NCBI GenBank assembly: GCA_034401135.1 | Contig: JAWZSP010000004.1 | Coordinates: forward strand, 434,001-498,000 | Direction of reading: 5' to 3' | DNA length: 64,000 nt | Source of the DNA: Volutella citrinella | Taxonomy: Eukaryota > Ascomycota > Sordariomycetes > Hypocreales > Nectriaceae | The notes under the pieces: generated by a model | Databases searched by the model: none | What the model saw: the letters and a program-made list of their open reading frames with translations, nothing else | What the model was told of the DNA's origin: nothing | Shown: in pieces, positions 11,549 to 20,814 of the stretch | Layout: each line of letters starts with the position of its first letter | Numbering within the stretch: the first letter of the stretch is position 1 | Program-made: the position numbers and the translations under genes

Positions 11549-11730
11549 GGCTGTGCCTAGCTTGATAGGGCAATTCAAACTACCAGTCGCCTCATCTGTC
11601 AAAATTTCATAATTCGTAGTATCACAATTATGTTCCCTCGTAGAGGGGTATATATATTATAATCACAGTGGAAATATATATAAGGCCTTATTAGTTAATA
11701 TATAATAAGAGTATAACTTTATTTATTAAT

Positions 11731-13602
11731 TTAAATAATAACTATCTCTCCTAGTTGTCCCGCCTGCAACCTGAGGGGATCGGCTAGATCTAACAGCTCG
11801 CCTCTCATAACGCCATGTACATAACACACGCCCACCAGTTTGTACTTGTTTTCAGCAACGTGCCTGAGATTCAGCGGTACGACAAGGCCGGGAGACACAG
11901 CGACAGAATCTCCCTTCTTCAGTTGCGGCGTGCCCACACCATAAAATCCCTTCTTGGTTAAGAAGAAACACTTGTCGTGGGCTGTCCAAGCATGCGCATC
12001 CTCGTAATCGCGCGCATCTGCCCTCAGCTGGGGATCTATCTCGTCATTGCTCTCCCTGGCAACCTCAACATATTTCTGAAATGCGGCCGAAATCGTCCTG
12101 TGCCTGGGCATATCATCCTCCGACTGCAGGTCGTTCTTGTACCGGCCCGCCACCAGCGTCACCGTCATGGCATCATGCCTGTCCTCCTCGGGATACCGAC
12201 ATTGCTGGTCTTTAATGGCCTCCCAAATCCAAGTCAGCGCAGGCACCGTCTTGGGCTTCTCGAGCAACATATCCAGGTTGACGTCGTCCACGGGGATGGG
12301 CTTCGCCGCCCAAACAACTGTATCGAACACAACACCACTCATGGTCAGCGTCTTCTTCTCGACATCGACCTTGGCTTGTGGCTCGAGCCCTTTCCCACCG
12401 GCGTAGAACCAATGTCCTGGTCGCCCCAGCGTTCCGGTCCGCCGCGAAAGCTCCCAGCGTGGTACCCACGACGGCAAATCTCCGTCCAGATCGCGCGGTT
12501 GGCGCTGGCAAAGCCCGCCCGTGATGCCGAGCGGTGAAGCAGGGCCGAACCAGTCGTACAACTTCACGGCGACGTGCAGGTAGACGTCGTCCAGGTCTTT
12601 TGTGTAGTCTGCTCTGACGATAAATTCGCCGTTGCGCTGTGCTAATGGGTGACCCAAGAAGGCATAGACGTAGTCGCGCATGTCGGTGACGTTGCGACGG
12701 GAGCTTTGGATAAGGACGTCGGGGAAGTTCGGAGAGGGTGAAAGGAGACGAGATTCGGCGAAAAGGTCTGGGTACAGCTGCGAGCGCCAGGATTCGGTGT
12801 TGTTGTACCAGTTTAGGATGCCAACGTAGGCGTCGTGGAGGGACCAGGAGATGGGGCTGATTTTGAAGAGCCTCTGCGCGTAGAACAGGAATTCGTTCGT
12901 GTTGATGATGTCGCTGAAGTTGATTTCTGCGTCGCCCCAGTGCATTATTGCGTGGGCGGCGATGCCGACCTCTTGGATCACCCATACGCGGTTAAACCAG
13001 GAGAGGGCCAGGAAGGTTTCCCAGAGCTTCCATTTTTTCTTATCCTGGCTGACCGGGTTCTCTGCGTCTGGAAGAACTGGAATATTTCTCAGACCTCCAT
13101 ACTTTTCGCCGAGAACGCGGCCGATTTGTGAGGTCTCTTTGATGAAATCGAAAGCTTCTTGTGCGATTTCCAGGGTATCAGGACCTAGCCAAACATTGAC
13201 TTGAGTTGCCTCCTCATAGATGCGACCCATCAGCTGCACCTGTCGACCTTTCTCTGGAGGGTTAGTCTGCATGATACAAATCGCATCAGCCCAGAGCCGC
13301 TTGGTTTCGGTTTCGTGGCGGAAATGCTGGAGAGCCTCGAACAGACTCAGCCCAACGGACATGCGCATGCCGTCGACGATAATCCATCGCCTGTCGGAGG
13401 GATCACCCCAGACATAGCTGATGCATTCGTAGGTGCGCCAGGCTTCCTTCAGGGCGATGGCCTCGAGTTTGCAGCGGATATAGTCGTCTGGAGTGCCAGG
13501 TAGGAGGTGCAGAATACGGATGAATTCGCCGTCCGGAAGAGTGTCATATCTGTGGTCATCGATTAGCAGGGCTTGTTCGATACCCGAATGAACTGTCGCC
13601 AT
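11731..13602 (-). CDS. HET domain (heterokaryon incompatibility) protein
   Basis: A 623-residue intronless protein with an N-terminal HET domain (Pfam PF06985), the module found in fungal nonself-recognition and regulated cell-death proteins. Visible hallmarks are YECISYVWGD (about residues 58-67), the block RLWADAICIMQTNPPEKGRQV, the VNVWLGPD strand, and the downstream WNRVWVIQEVG-type motif (FNRVWVIQEV). In most family members the third block reads ICINQ; here the Asn is Met. The region after the domain (about 250-600) is the usual long variable part, and its C-terminal end (KGDSVAVSPGLVVPLNLRHV, GVCYVHGVMRGELLDLADP) matches the common C-terminal pattern of HET proteins. ATG at 13600-13602 is in good context. 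It lies beside the broken FunK1 kinase and an AT-rich spacer, as is common for HET genes. The partner allele or trigger is unknown. Confidence 0.93.
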   Translation of the reverse strand: MATVHSGIEQALLIDDHRYDTLPDGEFIRILHLLPGTPDDYIRCKLEAIALKEAWRTYECISYVWGDPSDRRWIIVDGMRMSVGLSLFEALQHFRHETETKRLWADAICIMQTNPPEKGRQVQLMGRIYEEATQVNVWLGPDTLEIAQEAFDFIKETSQIGRVLGEKYGGLRNIPVLPDAENPVSQDKKKWKLWETFLALSWFNRVWVIQEVGIAAHAIMHWGDAEINFSDIINTNEFLFYAQRLFKISPISWSLHDAYVGILNWYNNTESWRSQLYPDLFAESRLLSPSPNFPDVLIQSSRRNVTDMRDYVYAFLGHPLAQRNGEFIVRADYTKDLDDVYLHVAVKLYDWFGPASPLGITGGLCQRQPRDLDGDLPSWVPRWELSRRTGTLGRPGHWFYAGGKGLEPQAKVDVEKKTLTMSGVVFDTVVWAAKPIPVDDVNLDMLLEKPKTVPALTWIWEAIKDQQCRYPEEDRHDAMTVTLVAGRYKNDLQSEDDMPRHRTISAAFQKYVEVARESNDEIDPQLRADARDYEDAHAWTAHDKCFFLTKKGFYGVGTPQLKKGDSVAVSPGLVVPLNLRHVAENKYKLVGVCYVHGVMRGELLDLADPLRLQAGQLGEIVII

Positions 13603-14639
13603 GGTTATGCTGTGATGCTCGAAAAGAATAATATGTTTGCAATTGCCCGGGGAGGTGTCGACTTGACATTCTCTACAAATGAGGGGAAAACAGGCGGAAA
13701 CACATACCCATGCTTATCAGCCTCATTAGGCTGATTAGGCTCATGAGGACCAGGCATCCTGTTGATGGGGGCCGAATGCATGCTGGCTCTATGGCGGGCG
13801 TGAAGTGTGCTGACGCAGTGGCTGTGAATTCCAATTTCCTTAAATAAGGCGGCGTTCCGGGATGTGGCGAAGGCCGTAGGTGCCTATTCGCTCGATCCGC
13901 CACCTCCGCGGCCTCCTGTCCGTTGCACTGCCCTGTCTCGCCTGCTGTTGTTAGAACCGTGATTGTATTGTCTGTGTCCTTGCGCCTTACCCCGCTTTTG
14001 GGCAGGGATAATGATGACGCAGTTCAGCTACTCATATACATAGATACAATTAAACATAATATATAAATAGACCCAACGAGCTCTGATTCCGCATTTACCC
14101 GCTCATTCTGGCTGGCCAGTGATATAAATTGATCTCAGAGTTCGATGCTGCGGAGGAGGCATACATTATTGTGATAGATTTGTGACAGAAACCTCTGTGT
14201 GCATGGATTAACTTATGTGATGTAGTCAATGTTCAACTGAGAATCCGTCGCTGTTGTGCCGATAGTTGAGCCAGACCGCTCTTGGGAACACTCCCTGTCC
14301 GTCCACGGGGGAGGGAGGGAAGACCTGGCCCATTTCGGCGCCAGCCGTGGCTACTTTACCCCACCGCGGGGCAGGCGGCAGAGCAAGGCAGGCACCAGGC
14401 AGACCCAGAGTCCTAGCAAGCCGTCAGCAGGAAACCATTGTCCTTGGACATCCAGGCACCCAAATACCATCGCCGCCAGCTTCACGCTGCAGCCTGGCGC
14501 TTTGGCCCTTTCTCCAGCACCTCTTGCGCTCGCAGTCCCGCCGACCCTGCAGCGACCGAGCACACCTACACCACAGAACCGACAAACCTCTTCATCTAGC
14601 GACTCAAACACCACAGAGCAGCCGCTCCCCTCGCCCATC
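13603..14639. other. Divergent intergenic region, HET gene and MDP-1 phosphatase gene
   Basis: The spacer contains the HET promoter on the left and the leader of the phosphatase gene on the right. A short repeat of the unit aggctgattaggctcat lies near 13715-13745. An open frame upstream of the phosphatase start (from 14256) is continuous, but it is Pro/Ser/Gln-rich low complexity and has no domain, so it is treated as 5' leader. Confidence 0.5.
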
Positions 14640-15320
14640 ATGCCTCGCCTCTCCAAGTCGGGCCCTGCCTCCGCCGCGCCTCCCCCGATGCCCGCGCCCT
14701 CCACCTCATCGGCCCTGCTCCCGACATCCCTCTCCGACCCGTCCCTCCCGCTGCCCAAGCTTGTCGTCTTCGACCTCGACTACACGCTGTGGCCCTTCTG
14801 GATCGACACCCACGCCTCGCCGCCACTCAAGCCCAACGCGAACAACTCGGCCGCGACGGACCGCTCCGGCGAGTCCTTCTCATTCTACGCCGACGTGCCC
14901 TCCATCCTACACGCCCTGCCACGCGCCGGCGTGCGCGTCGCCATCGCCTCGCGCAGCACCACACCCGCCCTCGCGCGCGACCTGCTCAAGATGCTGCACG
15001 TCCCGCCCCCGCCGCCTACCGACGCCGCCGCCATCGCGAAGCCCGAGAAGCCGCGCCGCGCGATCGACTGCTTCGACGGGCCCGTTGAGATATACCCCAG
15101 CAGCAAGGTTAAGCACTTTGAGGTCATACAGAAGCGCACAGGCGTCGCGTACGAGGACATGCTCTTCTTTGACGACGAGCCGCGCAACCGAGACACGGAG
15201 GCCTTGGGCGTCACCATGTGGCTCGTCCGCGACGGCACGTGCTGGTCTGAAGTCGAGAAGGGTGTCGCAGAGTGGCGGAGGCGGCGGGGGTACGTGAAGT
15301 CGGCGCCGCAGGAGCGCTAG
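14640..15320 (+). CDS. Magnesium-dependent phosphatase-1 like HAD protein
   Basis: A 226-residue HAD-superfamily phosphatase of the acid phosphatase / MDP-1 type (PF12689). The catalytic motif I is VVFDLDYTLW with Asp45 as nucleophile and Asp47 as acid/base. Motif II is the Ser of AIASRS; motif III is the Lys in SSKVKHFE; motif IV is the paired Asp in LFFDDEPRN. A Pro/Ser/Ala-rich N-terminal extension of about 38 residues precedes the fold and contains no obvious targeting signal. MDP-1 enzymes are thought to act on protein tyrosine phosphate or on glycated (fructosamine-6-phosphate) substrates. The frame is open upstream to 14256, but the ATG at 14640 fits family length best. No intron is needed. 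The gene converges on the CRAL-TRIO gene, 453 nt away. Confidence 0.92.
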   Translation: MPRLSKSGPASAAPPPMPAPSTSSALLPTSLSDPSLPLPKLVVFDLDYTLWPFWIDTHASPPLKPNANNSAATDRSGESFSFYADVPSILHALPRAGVRVAIASRSTTPALARDLLKMLHVPPPPPTDAAAIAKPEKPRRAIDCFDGPVEIYPSSKVKHFEVIQKRTGVAYEDMLFFDDEPRNRDTEALGVTMWLVRDGTCWSEVEKGVAEWRRRRGYVKSAPQER

Positions 15321-15773
15321 GCGATGGGGATACAAGAGATACAATAGAGAAGACTTGGAGCGTCCCGAGACGTGTGGGGAGGACGCGACTTTGGATTTAC
15401 GAAATACCGCCGGTGTGGGGACAGGATTGGCATAGAACATGGCACAAGCTAGAACGGAACGATACACATACCAATGAAATGAATCGACGACTCACATCTT
15501 ACGCGTTTCCGGTGCTGCGACGAGTGGTGGGCCGTTTCATCTATTTATGTGCAAACGCGCCTCATGCTAGTTACGATATATAAAGGCCGAAGCTGCCTGT
15601 CTTCCATCTGTGTGTGCTCGCGAGGGTCGCCATGTCCAATGACCCCGCTGTCCGTCGCAGAGATCCAATTGCTTATACAAATCTGGGCATGCTCAGCCCG
15701 GGTATGTTCTTCTACCTCTAAACTCTCCCCTTCACGCTCTATTAATCTCTCCCTCACAATCTTGCATTGTTGA
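15321..15773. other. Shared 3' region of two convergent genes
   Basis: This 450-nt spacer between two stop codons should contain both poly(A) sites. Nothing else is seen. Confidence 0.6.
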
Positions 15774-17240
15774 CTAGGCCGAGGCGACAGCAGCGGGGGC
15801 AGGCACGGGCTCCTTGCCCTTGGCCTGGTCAAGCTTGAGCTTCTCGTCGACGGCCTCGCTGAGCAGGGCGTCGTCGGTCTGGACGCCGTCGTCGTGGGTC
15901 TCGACCTTTGTCGTCTGGGTGCCCTCGGTGACCTCGTCGTGCGTGGCCACGCCGTTAGTCTTGGGGGCCTCCTTGCGCTCGACGGTGGGGACCACGAAGC
16001 TGAGGGGCACGGTGCAGACGCGCTCCTGGACCTTCTTGCCGTCCTTGGAGCCATACTGCACGCAGGCCAGCCTCTCGCCGCCGTCAACCTCCTCCCACAG
16101 CAGGGGCCCGCCGGGGAAGCCCTTGTGGCCGTTGTGCCACTCGACGCGGCCGTCCCAGGACGGATCAGCGACGCTGAGGCTGCCGTACTTGTAGTCGAGC
16201 TCGCCACCGTACTTCTTAGGGATGTTACGGGGCTCGATGAAGCTCTCAAGCACGGGCTTAACCTCGTGGCTGCCAAGAATAAAGATCTTAGACACGGTGA
16301 TGGGGTCGAACCAGCGCTTAATCCAGCCCCAGACGGTGCTGAAGAACATGGGCGCGCCGATGATGAAGATGCGGTCCAGCGTCTCCGGGTAGTGCGCCGT
16401 GGCCAGCTGCGACGCGGCCTGCATGTGGTCCTTGAGGTTCCAGAACTGCTTGAGGCCGACGCCCGAGATGTCGACAATGTTGGTGCTCATAGTGATGGGC
16501 ACGTCCGGGTGCTCGCGGTCGGGCAGCTGCGTGCAAAACGGCATGTTGAAGCGCGTCAGGTTCTCGTACAGGGCGAACAGGCGCAGCAGGCCCGAGGGCG
16601 TCTTGCCGTCCGTCTTGGCCTCGGAGAAGGTCTTGTTGGCGCCGTTCTTCTCATACTCGTGGACTGTCTTGGCGTCGAGCGTCTTGATCTCGAAGACGTA
16701 GAGGGGGATGCCGCGGCGGTCGCGGCGGCCGGTCCACTGGGGATACTGGGCGAGAAGCAGAGTCAGGGCGACGGATCCGAGGCTTTCCGGGGCATCCGGC
16801 GGTCAAGGGCGCTTACCAGACGACGGCTGGCCTCGTAGGCCTCGTGGTCAATGGTCCTGTAGAGGACGTCGATGTCGTTGTCGGCGCGCCACTGCTCGGT
16901 GTCGCTGAATTGCTTGCAGGCATCCTCGACGATCCACCGACGGGCGCGGAGGTATCGCCTAGAAAATTGTGTCAGCACGAGGGCGACAGACGGAACACCG
17001 ACAGAACATGACCAAGCGGGAGACTCACAACAGCAGCGGGTCGTCGTGGGAGGCGGGAGGGCCGGGCTTGTACCAGCCCTGCTCCTCGAGGGCGTCCTTG
17101 AAGCGCAAGAAGGCGTCCTCCTGGTGCTCGCTCAGGTGGCCGAGGTGGCCGTGGGGGTAGGCGTGCTGCTCTCCGACGCTCGAGGCCGTGGACCGGACGC
17201 GGGCGGCGGGCGCGAGCGTGGAGTCGTGGGCGGCCGTCAT
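15774..17240 (-). CDS. CRAL-TRIO (Sec14-like) lipid-binding protein
   Basis: A phosphatidylinositol-transfer type protein of 441 residues in three exons: 17240-17029, 16958-16817 and 16745-15774, with introns of 70 and 71 nt. The CRAL-TRIO N-terminal helical domain is visible in exons 1-2 (LRFKDALEEQGWYKPG, RYLRARRWIVEDACKQF) and the lipid-binding domain in exon 3 (GRRDRRGIPLYVFEI, ITMSTNIVDISGVGLKQFW, HYPETLDRIFIIGAPMFF, IKRWFDPITVSKIFIL, LESFIEPRNIPKKYGGEL). The C-terminal part (WHNGHKGFPGGPLLWEE, VCTVPLSFVVP) and an acidic Thr/Lys-rich tail follow. Family members exchange phosphatidylinositol or related lipids between membranes and act in the cytosol and at Golgi or endosomes. No transmembrane segment is visible. 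The start ATG at 17238-17240 is the first that opens exon 1 in this frame with family-like length. Confidence 0.93.
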
Positions 17241-18224
17241 GATGGGCGATGCTGGCGGAGCGGGGCAGGGCGAACGGGCGAGAGAGGGAAGGGCCGGTCG
17301 GACGGACGAAGCAGGCCGGGTCGGTCGATACGACGGACGGACAGATTGATAAAACAAGACAAGAAGGTCGGGGGCAAGGCTACCGTTCTCTTTTTGTCAG
17401 CTTCAGCCGCGCCGCTGCGACAATGGATGGCCAGCCCGCCCCGGACGATCCGTCAGCACGACACCGCTGCAAAAAGTCATAAATTATCGCGTCCAGGGGT
17501 GGGGAACCCCTGCGGCCGGTGTCCTCTGCGGGCGCTGTGGTTGGCTCGGGCGGCGCAGGTCTTGGGCCTTTGGGGCGCCGCTAGCCCGCTCTTGTCCGCT
17601 GGCCGTCCACAACGGCGCCCGTTGCGCACGGCAGCTTCGGGTGGCGGGGGTCATCCGGCACTTTGGGAGGGGGCCAAGGCCACGGTGACTGCATCATCTG
17701 CGCTGGGCGGCAGGAGACGGGATGCAATTGCGCACGCTGAAGGCATCAACATTCCTCTGAAAAACCACCTCCGGATTCCTGGCTCTGCTGAGAATCTCCA
17801 TTTTCATGTAGGAGTGGCATCTTTTCAGCCACCGCTTCATCGATCGATCTGGGCGGCCGATCGATCTGCCCCGGGTCATCCCGTCAAGGGTTACCGGTAC
17901 TACGGCGTGTCGGTGGTGTCGGCCGCTAACTTCCAGCCACCACCAGACCAGATCGCAGCTGACGGCAGCTCCCACAGCCATTCGCCCAGTACAGTAGCCT
18001 CGGGATGCCCGGAATAGAAGCCAATGGCATTACACGCACCTGCACGCTGGGGACTATTGGGTCGATGCATGTGCTCCCACTGTATCACTGTGACGTGGGT
18101 ATAAATGTCCTGATTATGATTGCATGTGACTCGCGGCAACAGTTGAACTCGCCTCCCATTTCCTCCTCATCGGCCTGGTTCGGATGACTTGACGTCCTTC
18201 TCTCAACCACATCCATTCCCGGTA
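17241..18224. other. Intergenic region upstream of the CRAL-TRIO gene
   Basis: About 980 nt with the promoter of the minus-strand CRAL-TRIO gene and the 3' end of the next gene. No further coding signal was found. Confidence 0.55.
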
Positions 18225-18461
18225 TTACCTATCCTTGGGCACACAGTCAGGCCCGACATTCGTCACCAAAGCGCACTTCTCCGAACGCTTACACCCCCTC
18301 TTCGTTCCCTTGGGGCCTTCGCAGATAACGCTCCAGCTTCCCTTGTCTTGTGAACAGTAGCAGAATGTCTCTGGTTGCGCCGGCACCTGTTTAGTGCCCG
18401 GCATGGACAAGACGCCGCTGGCCGTGGCGAGAAGAAGCCATGCGATGGATCCGAACTGCAT
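18225..18461 (-). CDS. Small secreted cysteine-rich protein (effector-like)
   Basis: A 78-residue single-exon protein. The first 19 residues form a clear signal peptide (MQFGSIAWLLLATASGVLS). The mature part has six cysteines: Cys34, Cys36, Cys47, Cys57, Cys63 and Cys73, enough for three disulfides, in a Lys/Gly-rich, positively charged chain. No known domain is recognised. A TATA-like box (18518-18523) lies about 60 nt upstream of the ATG, which supports a real transcription unit. Small, cysteine-rich secreted proteins of this kind act outside the cell, for example as effectors or antimicrobial proteins, but the sequence does not show which. The assignment as secreted is well supported; a function is not. 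Confidence 0.75.
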   Translation of the reverse strand: MQFGSIAWLLLATASGVLSMPGTKQVPAQPETFCYCSQDKGSWSVICEGPKGTKRGCKRSEKCALVTNVGPDCVPKDR

Positions 18462-19230
18462 GGTGAATGTCTTTTGTTTTCTGGGCAGTTGTATTCGAGT
18501 TCTGGTGGGTGGTCGGGCTTATAGTCGCCGAGTGTTTGTAGTGCTGAGCTCTCAATCGTCAACGGCGGGACCGACTCGTACTTATACCACCACTCCATTC
18601 TCTGGCCATCCATCCTCGCATCCTGCCGAGGAATCCTCCAGCGTGCGAGCCTACAGTTTGAATCGGCGGGTGCACTTGTAATCGTTTTGCCAATCCCTCC
18701 GGTCGCAGAATAGAAGCCGTTGCCTGCGCCATCTACACTCAAACCTTCAATTATGGTACACTGCGCCTTCGCCAATATGGGCCCATTTCAGTGTGAAGGA
18801 TGCACAATGATCCTTTTCCGCCCTCCGACACACAACACCGACTTCTTCCCCGTCTTTTAGTCCGTCCTGTCGGCGATAACAGCCCTGAAGGAGTCGGGAG
18901 GACCCCTGCAACTGCTCAACGCCGGTCGGCATAAGCTTTGGCCATCTGTGGCGAGACAGCCAATCCCTGGTAGATTGTCCCTACGCTGCAATCTCCGGGA
19001 TGCACTCTCTCAGGCGATTGGAGACGGGGACTCAAATCCTCCGGCCCTGAATGTTGATGTGCGACCCGTGAGATTGCAAAGTCGCCTTCTCAGTCATTTG
19101 AACACGCAACTTTGTGGCACTTGCAAAATTTACTCTTGTGTATTTACTCAGTGTCCAGTCAAGCTATTTAGCTAGCGACTAGGCAAACCCTAATATTTAC
19201 ATCGTTCCATCACTCTCTCGGGACACACGC
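18462..19230. other. Intergenic region between two minus-strand genes
   Basis: About 770 nt containing the promoter of the small secreted protein and the terminator region of the FMN dehydrogenase. No other gene is seen. Confidence 0.55.
18518..18523 (-). promoter_or_regulatory. TATA-like box of the small secreted protein gene
   Basis: CTATAAG on the minus strand about 60 nt before the ATG at 18461. Confidence 0.5.
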
Positions 19231-20814
19231 TTAGTTGCGCTTGCCCGACTTGTCCTCCTCCAGCAGGAAGACGTCACGCTCGAGGGCGCGAGTGTTGAGC
19301 TGCGTCATGTTAGTCGAGGCCGTCCACAATTTTCGTGAGGGATTCGGGTCTGGTGCTTACGATGGTCTGGGCAATCTTCTTGAGGTCAGAGATGCCGGCC
19401 TGGGAAGCGTCACGGATAATCTCGTCCTTGAGGATCTGGATCATCTTGGTGACACCGTCGACGCCGTAAATGTTAGAGTACATGAAGCTGTTTGGCTCGT
19501 TAGCGCTACCGCTACCTGCGGATAATGTTGATTACTTACGGGCGGCCGAGACCGACGGCCTTGACACCGAGGGCGAGCAGCTTGATGATGTCGGAGCCGT
19601 AGCGGACACCGCTGTCGGCAAGGACCTCGGTCTTCTCAAAGACCCAGGGAGCGTTGCGGTGGATCTCGTAGGCAATCTCGAGAGGGGACGACGTGAAATC
19701 CAGCTGGCGAGCGCCGTGGTTGCTAAGCATGATGCCCTCAACCTTCTTCTCAACGGCGGTGATGGCGTCCTCGACGTTGGTGATGCCCTTGAGGATGATG
19801 GGGAGCTTGGTCTTTTCACGGATCTTGTCCAGGATGTCCCACTATACTGCTGTCAGTCTTTTAGGCTTCAAAGGGAGTTGGTGGGATCACGTACGGTCAG
19901 CTCCGAGGTGGCAGAGTTTGCGTTGGTGGTGTCGTAGCGGGCAGCACGGTGGCGGACGGAGCTGTAGGGGGCATCAATGGTCCAGACAATGGCCTTGGCG
20001 CCGTACTTTTCAGCACGGGCGATGGCGTCCCAGGTGACGCTGAGGTTGTTGTTGGTGTAGATCTAGTCATTGTCAATACACGGCGTGGGGGGTAGGCGTC
20101 GGTTCCACATACCTGCTGGAAGGTGACCTGACCGTCGTGCTTGGCCTTGGCCTCACCAATCTCCTCGATGGTCTTGGTGGCGTACAGAGCAGCCTGGGTC
20201 TCGTTAGCGATGGGTCTGAAAGGAACAATTTATTGTCTTTATACGTACAATGTACAGGATGTTCTCGCTGGCAGCAGCGTCGACAAAGTTCAGCTCAGCG
20301 CGCTCCTCGTTGGCGTAGCCACCGCGAGCAGCGGGCGAGATGAAGATGGGGGCGCTGAAGTTGTGGCCCAGGATGGAGACACTGCCATTGGGTTAGCTTC
20401 TTCACCTTGGTCCATTGGTGTTCAGAGAGGGAACGTACCCAAGAGTCTCGTTGACCTTGGTGACACCAGTGAGGTGGTGAGGGCGGAGACGGGCCTTGGA
20501 CCAGACCTCGAGGTTGTGGCGGTAGGCTGGAGACACGGTCAGCTTTTGCTCGTCCTTGTATTGCTGGCAGCATGTCACTCACCCCACTCGCCGGCAGAGG
20601 CGGTGCGGTAGAAGGAGTACTTCTGGTCGTCGAGGACCTGGCGGGCGGCAAACTCGAAGTCAAGGACACCTCGCATGTCCTTGAGCTCGGGGAGTGTTCC
20701 CTCCTTCCACGACGTAGACTTGAGGAAGGTCTCGAGGCCGGTGTCGGGCTCGTTGAGGAAGGGCCTGCTGGCGGCAGCGACGCCGACGAGGGCGGAGACG
20801 ACGGAGAAACGCAT
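19231..20814 (-). CDS. FMN-dependent alpha-hydroxy-acid dehydrogenase with N-terminal signal
   Basis: A 404-residue FMN-dependent 2-hydroxy-acid dehydrogenase in eight exons: 20814-20583, 20526-20439, 20381-20256, 20215-20113, 20062-19895, 19841-19540, 19487-19361 and 19299-19231. All exon phases close, but the intron 20216-20255 is only 40 nt. The N-terminus MRFSVVSALVGVAAASRPF looks like a cleavable secretion signal, so the enzyme may be secreted or in the secretory pathway, which is unusual for this family. Core motifs are SILGHNFSAPIFISPAARGG, FQQIYTNNN, VWTIDAPYSSVRHRAAR, LKGITNVEDAI, the active-site block LSNHGARQLDF and the FMN-phosphate region LADSGVRYGSDIIKLLALG. The active-site block reads HGAR where most relatives have HGGR. 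Its substrate (lactate, glycolate, mandelate or another hydroxy acid) cannot be deduced. Confidence 0.88.

Larger units (their letters stand above)
10648..11730. other. AT-rich, repeat-rich intergenic region
   Basis: The sequence contains several TA-rich stretches (10720-10775 and 11640-11745), a CA microsatellite and a CAAG-rich tandem block, and is much richer in AT than its neighbours. A 70-codon plus-strand frame at 11336-11548 has an ATG and a Lys-rich end (SRIREKNGDWLKKLVEV), but matches nothing I recognise. It may be decayed mobile or accessory DNA between the kinase and the HET gene. Confidence 0.5.

Noticed and set aside
14256..14639. N-terminal extension of the MDP-1-like protein
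   Set aside because: The frame is open, but the sequence is Pro/Ser/Gln low complexity and the family starts near 14640; treated as leader.
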